A DNA stretch of 64,000 nucleotides from Sphingopyxis sp. DBS4 (GTDB lineage Bacteria > Pseudomonadota > Alphaproteobacteria > Sphingomonadales > Sphingomonadaceae): positions 1,127,001-1,191,000 of the forward strand of contig NZ_CP102384.1 of NCBI RefSeq assembly GCF_024628865.1, in the 5' to 3' direction. A program made the translations under genes and the position numbers. A model generated the notes under the pieces. That model had not been told where the DNA came from. It saw nothing but the letters and a program-made list of their open reading frames with translations, and did not search any database. Positions 59,959 to 64,000 of this stretch are shown here, one piece after another (position 1 is the first letter of the stretch; every line of letters starts with the position of its first letter).

Positions 59959-61734
59959 ATGAAGCTTGATTTCATTGAACTGGGTAACCTGTCCATCGCA
60001 GCCGCCAATATGCGCCGGAAGGGGAAAGACCCCGACGTCGCAGACCTTATGCCGAGCATCCGCGCGCGGGGCGTGCTCGTTCCGCTGCTGGTGCGTCCGA
60101 ACTGTGCGGATGGACATTACGAGATCGTCGCGGGGCGTCGGCGTTTTACCGCCGTCGGCGCAGTGGCGCGTGAGGGTGGGGCGGTACGGCCCATTCCCTG
60201 CGCCATTCTCGACGAGGGCGATGATGCCGATGCGCTCGAAGCGTCGATGCTCGAAAATCTCGCGCGGGTGCAGCCCGACGAGGTCAGCCAGTGGGAAGCG
60301 TTCGTCGCGCTTGTGAAGGCGGGGCGGTCGGTCGAGGAGGTCGCGGACCGTTTCGGGTTCGAGCCGGGCGCGGTGAAGCGCATCCTTGCGCTTGGCAATC
60401 TGCTCCCGCGCATCCGCACCCTCTATCGCGGCGGCGAGATTGATGCGGGCACCGTCCGGCATCTGACCCTTGCATCGAAGAGCCAGCAGAAGTCATGGCT
60501 CGCGCTGTTCGACGGTGAAGGCGCCTATTGTCCGACCGGCCATCAACTGAAAGCATGGCTGTTCGGCGGCACGGCTATCGCGGTCAAGCATGCCCTGTTC
60601 GATGCCGAGGAAGCAAAGCTTGCAGTCGTGTCTGACCTGTTCGGCGAGGACAGCTTCTTTGCCGACGCCGATGGCTTCTGGTCGGCGCAGAACGCCGCCA
60701 TCGAGGCGCGCAAGGCGGAGTATCTCGAAGCCGGATGGTCAGATGTTTCCGTCATGGCGCGGGGCGACTGGTTCCGCTCGTGGGATTACACTCATGCGGG
60801 CAAGCGCAAGGGCGGCCGCATCTATGTCGAGGTTCGCGAGAGCGGCGAGGTGACTTTCCACGAGGGGTTTGTCACCACCAAAGAAGCGAAGCGGCTTTCG
60901 GGCGGAGGTGGGAGCGAGGACGGGGATGCCCTTACCGCCAAGCCCGTTCGTGCCGAAGTGTCGGGTCCGCTCAATGCCTATATCGACCTCCACCGCCATG
61001 CGGCGGTGCGCGCCGATCTGGCAGGGCATGGCGGCGTCGCGCTGCGGGCGATGCTCGCGCATGTCATCGCGGGGGCCGACCTCTGGCGCGTCGATGTCGA
61101 GGGCCAACGGGCGCCAAAGGAGGATATTGCCGAGAGCGTCGAGACGTCTTCCGCAGAAACTGCATTCGACCTCAAGCGCCGTGCTGTGCTCGCGGTGCTC
61201 GGGTTCGACGAGGACGCACCGACCGTCACGGGAAGGCCAATGAACCGTCCCCCTTTTGCCCCGCTGTTCGCGCGGCTGCTGGACCTTCCCGATCCGGTGG
61301 TGCTGGAGATTGTGGCGATCGTCATGGGGGAGACGTTGCAGGCAGGAAGCGAGGCGGTGGAGATGATCGGGCTCCATCTCGGCACGGACATGCGCCAGCA
61401 CTGGTCGGCGGACGGGGCCTTCTTCGACCAGCTTCGCGACCGCGAAGTTCTGCTCGCCATCGTCGGCGAGGTTGCGGGACCGGAGGTCGCCGCAGCGAAC
61501 GCCGGTGAGAAGGGCAAGGCGTTGAAGGCCATCGTCTCCGATTGCCTTGAAGGGTCAAACGGTCGGACGAAGGCTCAACCGTGGGTGCCGCAATGGATGG
61601 CGTTTCCGCCTTCGGCCTATACGACGCGGGGCGGGGTCGGCAGCGTCAAATCGGCGCGGCGAGTCGCGCACGAGCTTGCGGCTCCGGCAGCGTCCGAACC
61701 CGATGCAGAAGACGGACAGCCTTTGGCAGCATGA
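59959..61734 (+). CDS. ParB/RepB-like partition-type protein of an integrative element
   Basis: 591 residues. The N-terminal ParB/sulfiredoxin-like domain (1-100) has 'LRP'-type 'VRPN' and 'YEIVAGRRRFTAVGAVAREG'; the HTH domain follows at about 100-175 ('EEVADRFGFEPGAVKRIL'). The remaining 400 residues are specific to plasmid and ICE versions and of unknown role. No parA partner is adjacent. Such long ParB-like proteins are typical backbone genes of sphingomonad and rhizobial plasmids and integrative elements, here with DUF736, AlpA and ArdC. GAAGGAAG precedes the ATG; a terminator follows. Confidence 0.88.
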   Translation: MKLDFIELGNLSIAAANMRRKGKDPDVADLMPSIRARGVLVPLLVRPNCADGHYEIVAGRRRFTAVGAVAREGGAVRPIPCAILDEGDDADALEASMLENLARVQPDEVSQWEAFVALVKAGRSVEEVADRFGFEPGAVKRILALGNLLPRIRTLYRGGEIDAGTVRHLTLASKSQQKSWLALFDGEGAYCPTGHQLKAWLFGGTAIAVKHALFDAEEAKLAVVSDLFGEDSFFADADGFWSAQNAAIEARKAEYLEAGWSDVSVMARGDWFRSWDYTHAGKRKGGRIYVEVRESGEVTFHEGFVTTKEAKRLSGGGGSEDGDALTAKPVRAEVSGPLNAYIDLHRHAAVRADLAGHGGVALRAMLAHVIAGADLWRVDVEGQRAPKEDIAESVETSSAETAFDLKRRAVLAVLGFDEDAPTVTGRPMNRPPFAPLFARLLDLPDPVVLEIVAIVMGETLQAGSEAVEMIGLHLGTDMRQHWSADGAFFDQLRDREVLLAIVGEVAGPEVAAANAGEKGKALKAIVSDCLEGSNGRTKAQPWVPQWMAFPPSAYTTRGGVGSVKSARRVAHELAAPAASEPDAEDGQPLAA

Positions 61735-61740
61735 GAAGAC

Positions 61741-61772
61741 GGCGGGCGGCTTTGGTCGCCCGCCTTATTTTT
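61741..61772 (+). terminator. Terminator after the ParB-like gene
   Basis: GGCGGGCGGC pairs with GTCGCCCGCC (61741-61750 and 61755-61764) around a short loop and is followed by TTATTTTT. Confidence 0.87.
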
Positions 61773-61790
61773 CTGCGGGCGCAAAATGAC

Positions 61791-61813
61791 GCGCCGGCCT
61801 TGTTGGCCGGCGC
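61791..61813. repeat. Perfect 9-bp hairpin
   Basis: GCGCCGGCC and GGCCGGCGC enclose TTGTT. It lies just after the ParB-like terminator. Confidence 0.7.
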
Positions 61814-62454
61814 GGCGCTCATGACTTGGGCGCGCCGCCGCCGCAAGCGGCGACGGCCCGCGGTTCAGCCAAAGAAAGAGGCGACGCGAAGTTGCCTTCG
61901 CGCCGCCCATACGAGGATGCTGCATCCTTCGCCCCTCCATCCTGACTTGCCGGGGTCGCTAATCGCCAAGCCCGGACGGAAGTTGGCGAGCCCGATAATA
62001 TCGTTTCTGACCCAGGGATTGTACGAAAACGCCAAATCGCATGCCCTGGACATGGTTTCTTGCCGCGCGGTATGAGCCGATAGGAAGACGGACTGCCACT
62101 CGGGCGCGGCCGCTCTGATCGTAGCCACAGTTCGCGGTTAGATCGCATTTCTCACTCAAGTTTCGTTTGATCGTTCACGCGGATAGCGCGGGCACGCTCC
62201 ACCTGGTCTGCAGGACCATCCCGGCGACGGGCGATGTGACCTGAACCGGCGCGGCGTCCCGCGAAAGCGCGGCGGCGCGATTATTTCCCCGCGTGCTGCG
62301 CACGCTCCTCGCGGCCGCTTCGCTTCAAATAATCGCGCCGCCGCACTCCTCCGCTTCGCTTCGGCCCTTCGGGTTCCCGGCACGCCTTACGCGCCGGTTC
62401 CTGGTCCGCCCCATGCCGCAGGGATGGTCCCGCGGTACTTCAAGGAGACGACCA
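61814..62454. other. Gene-poor stretch before DUF736, with leader motif
   Basis: About 640 bases. A minus-strand frame at 61865-62128 (87 codons) is open, but it overlaps other frames, has no clear ribosome site and no recognised domain, so I do not call it. The right part is a GC-rich leader with two hairpins around 62270-62345 and the shared motif from 62354 ('CTTCGCTTCGGCCCTTCGGG'). It ends in the DUF736 ribosome site AAGGAG. Confidence 0.55.
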
Positions 62455-62778
62455 ATGGCAGCTATCGGCTTTGTGAACGGCACCATCGAAACGGGTTTCG
62501 TGGGCCAACTCAAGACCCTCTCGATCCGCGCAGCGATCGAAATCCGGACCAACCGCTCGAAGAGCGGCGACGTCCAGCCCGACTACCGGGTCTGGTCCGA
62601 AGGCGTCGAGATCGGTGCCGGCTGGATCCGCGTCGGACAGCAATCGGGCGAACCCTATGTCTCGCTGAGCCTCGCCGCTCCCGAGTTCGGGCCGCGCCGC
62701 CTCTATGCGAACCTCGGCCGCGCGGCCGGGCAGGACGGCGAGGATGGCTACGCCCTCATCTGGAACCCCGCCGACTGA
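62455..62778 (+). CDS. DUF736 family protein
   Basis: 107 residues. The start 'AAIGFVNGTIETGFVGQLKT' and the middle 'SGDVQPDYRVWSEGVEIGAG' with 'YVSLSLAAPEFGPRRLYANL' are diagnostic for DUF736. The family is almost confined to plasmids and integrative elements of proteobacteria and has no known biochemical role. AAGGAG lies eight bases upstream of the ATG. It stands alone between a GC-rich leader and the convergent alpA-like gene. Confidence 0.92.
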   Translation: MAAIGFVNGTIETGFVGQLKTLSIRAAIEIRTNRSKSGDVQPDYRVWSEGVEIGAGWIRVGQQSGEPYVSLSLAAPEFGPRRLYANLGRAAGQDGEDGYALIWNPAD

Positions 62779-62833
62779 GGCGGACTTCCACCCGCGCCGC
62801 GGATGCGGCGCGGGGCTTTGCCGTGTCTGGCCT

Positions 62834-63061
62834 TCAGGCAGCGTCGCGATAGCGCTCAAGGTCGGCGAGCGTGAACGAAACCGGATTGCGGAGCCAGAGC
62901 TCGACTTCGCCGACGCGCCAGCCGCAGCAGCGCTCGGCGAGCTTGTGCTGCGGCGGGAAGGTGCCGGCGGCGATCTTGCGATACAGTGTGGCGCGGCTGA
63001 GCCCGGTGAGATCGAGGACTTCGGTAAGCCGCATGAGACGGAGGGGAGATTGATATGCCAT
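62834..63061 (-). CDS. AlpA-family transcriptional regulator/excisionase-like protein
   Basis: 75 residues with a MerR/Xis-like winged helix: 'LMRLTEVLDLTGLSRATLYR' followed by 'GTFPPQHKLAERCCGWRVGEVELWL'-type wing (in part). AlpA proteins activate integrase or excision genes of P4-like elements. ATG 63061 is chosen because GGAG is nine bases upstream; codons before it would add a basic extension. It is transcribed away from the ArdC gene and converges with DUF736. Confidence 0.9.
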   Translation of the reverse strand: MAYQSPLRLMRLTEVLDLTGLSRATLYRKIAAGTFPPQHKLAERCCGWRVGEVELWLRNPVSFTLADLERYRDAA

Positions 63062-63606
63062 GCGATTTTTCTCCATATGTCGGGGGATCATATTGCGACG
63101 GGAGATCATAGAAGGGGATCGGGGCTGCCTTCGTCAACACCGCAGAAACCCGCCCTTTTTGCTATCGCAAGATGGCGTAGGGCCGTGGGCATCCATGGGC
63201 GTCCGTGGAGGTTCGCGGGCTGTATTGGCGTAGCTCGAACTTTTTTTCTCACAGCGTCTCGCAGATGACACCGCCCGAAGGGAAATGAGGCCGTCGGCGA
63301 CGGCCGCGCTCAAAATGTCGCGCCGTAACCGGCGCGGGGATGATCTGATTCGCGTGGGACGAGGGCGCCGCTGGCGCGCATTCGGTCGCCGCGTTGCGGC
63401 GGCGTAGATGTCCCGGCGCTGCGGGGACGGAGGTGGGCGTCACTCGCCTTAGCCCCGCCCGGTCGGGCCGCAACCCTGCGGGTCCTCCTCTTCGTTTCGG
63501 TCCTTCGGATGCAGCCCGCCCGATGATGCGGGTCTGCCGGCTCCTTCCTGCCGCCCACCTCCGCCCCCTTCCGGGCCGGGGTGCGGTGGCTGGAAGGAGC
63601 AAGGAT
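63062..63606. other. Intergenic region with GC-rich leader of the ArdC gene
   Basis: 545 bases without a supported gene. The left part should carry the alpA promoter. The right part is a GC-rich leader with the shared motif from 63490 ('CTTCGTTTCGGTCCTTCGGA'), ending in GGAAGGAG before the ArdC start. Confidence 0.55.
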
Positions 63607-64000
63607 ATGCGCAAGGAAAGAATCGAACGGGCGAGCCTCTATTCGGAGGTCACCAACCGGATCATCGTGGAGCTCGAAGAAGGGCGGCTGCCATGGGTGC
63701 AGCCTTGGGACAGCGCGGCATGTGGATGCACCATGCCGCAAAATGCCGGAACCGCGCGGCGCTATACCGGCATTAATGTCCTGATCCTGTGGGCCGAGGT
63801 TGTCGCCAAGGGCTATGCGTCGCAGCGCTGGCTAACTTACCGGCAGGCCGAAGCCGCAGGCGGCAATGTCCGGCGCGGCGAGAAGGGCACGGTCATCTGC
63901 TATGCCGATCGCTTCACGCCCAAGGCGGAAGCCGAAGCCGCGCGCGGCGACGAACGCGAAGCGCGGCAGGTGGCGTTCCTCAAGCGCTTCGTCGTGTTCA
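63607..64000 (+). CDS. ArdC-family antirestriction/zincin-like protein (3' end outside window)
   Basis: 131 codons are visible before the window ends. 'YSEVTNRIIVELEEGRLPWV', 'YTGINVLILWAEVVAKGYAS' and 'GEKGTVICYADRF' are typical of the ArdC N-terminal single-strand DNA-binding domain (DUF1738). The zinc-metalloprotease half would lie beyond the edge. ArdC proteins travel with conjugative elements and can protect incoming DNA from restriction. GGAAGGAG lies upstream of the ATG. Confidence 0.9.
   Translation, partial: MRKERIERASLYSEVTNRIIVELEEGRLPWVQPWDSAACGCTMPQNAGTARRYTGINVLILWAEVVAKGYASQRWLTYRQAEAAGGNVRRGEKGTVICYADRFTPKAEAEAARGDEREARQVAFLKRFVVF

Noticed and set aside
61865..62128. Minus-strand frame of 87 codons before DUF736
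   Set aside because: No ribosome site, no recognised domain and overlapping alternatives; left uncalled though a small gene cannot be excluded.
63195..63225. Short near-repeats of CCATGGG/CCGTGG before ArdC as an attachment site
   Set aside because: Too short and imperfect to support an att site without a second copy.

Overview
The window looks like the chromosome of an alphaproteobacterium of the Sphingomonadales, most like Sphingopyxis or a close relative. This rests on the high-GC codon use, the gene sets (tim44-like/mltA/smr next to secB, an NDUFA9-like gene/uppP/gltD/gltB run, an ECF41 sigma factor with an AhpD-like partner, a FzlA-like GST), and several families of short inverted repeats scattered between genes. 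No rRNA or ribosomal protein was available to fix the genus.

Positions 1 to about 47,990 are ordinary core chromosome. In order: a DUF6607 protein (cut by the window edge), a small zinc-finger protein, DoxX, the AhpD-like/ECF41 pair, a cupin protein, dapE, the smr/mltA/tim44-like operon divergent from secB, murJ-trpS, a DUF4136 lipoprotein, a class A penicillin-binding protein, ybeY-corC-like-glycosyltransferase-rarA-yjbR-like-serine hydrolase, a GFA protein, ptsP, a lipoprotein, a nitronate monooxygenase-like enzyme, a DUF2292 protein with a TonB receptor, a small Gln/Asn-rich protein, katG, a YciB-type membrane protein, lysC, ubiG, a GST (FzlA-like), a periplasmic protein, a deacetylase/ATP-grasp/tyrosine phosphatase trio, gltB, a DUF2059 protein, gltD, uppP, an NDUFA9-like protein and tRNA-Leu(CAG). 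Many of these genes serve the envelope (murJ, uppP, PBP, mltA, deacetylase, glycosyltransferase) or nitrogen and amino-acid metabolism (gltBD, ptsP, lysC, dapE).

From the 3' end of tRNA-Leu to the right edge the DNA is accessory. A P4-type integrase sits next to the tRNA, followed by an orphan MbcA/ParS-type antitoxin. Then comes a tightly overlapped minus-strand operon at 49,884-55,775. It encodes a membrane protein with a J-like N-terminus that lacks the HPD motif, a small GrpE-like protein, an enlarged Hsp70 and, after a short gap, a coiled-coil protein. I regard this self-contained Hsp70 machine as the best candidate for an undescribed system. Beyond it lie a tRNA-Thr(CGT) gene with a one-base-short acceptor stem, a large tyrosine recombinase split by an IS3-family element with a clean 4-bp target duplication, and the start of an integrative-element backbone (ParB-like, DUF736, AlpA, ArdC). 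Three of those backbone genes share a GC-rich leader motif.

Sequence oddities in the core include a 78-bp mobile inverted repeat that has become 26 in-frame codons of ubiG, a textbook ECF41 promoter ahead of the AhpD-like gene, a hairpin that would cover the ribosome binding site of the TonB receptor, and a 59-bp cruciform downstream of katG.
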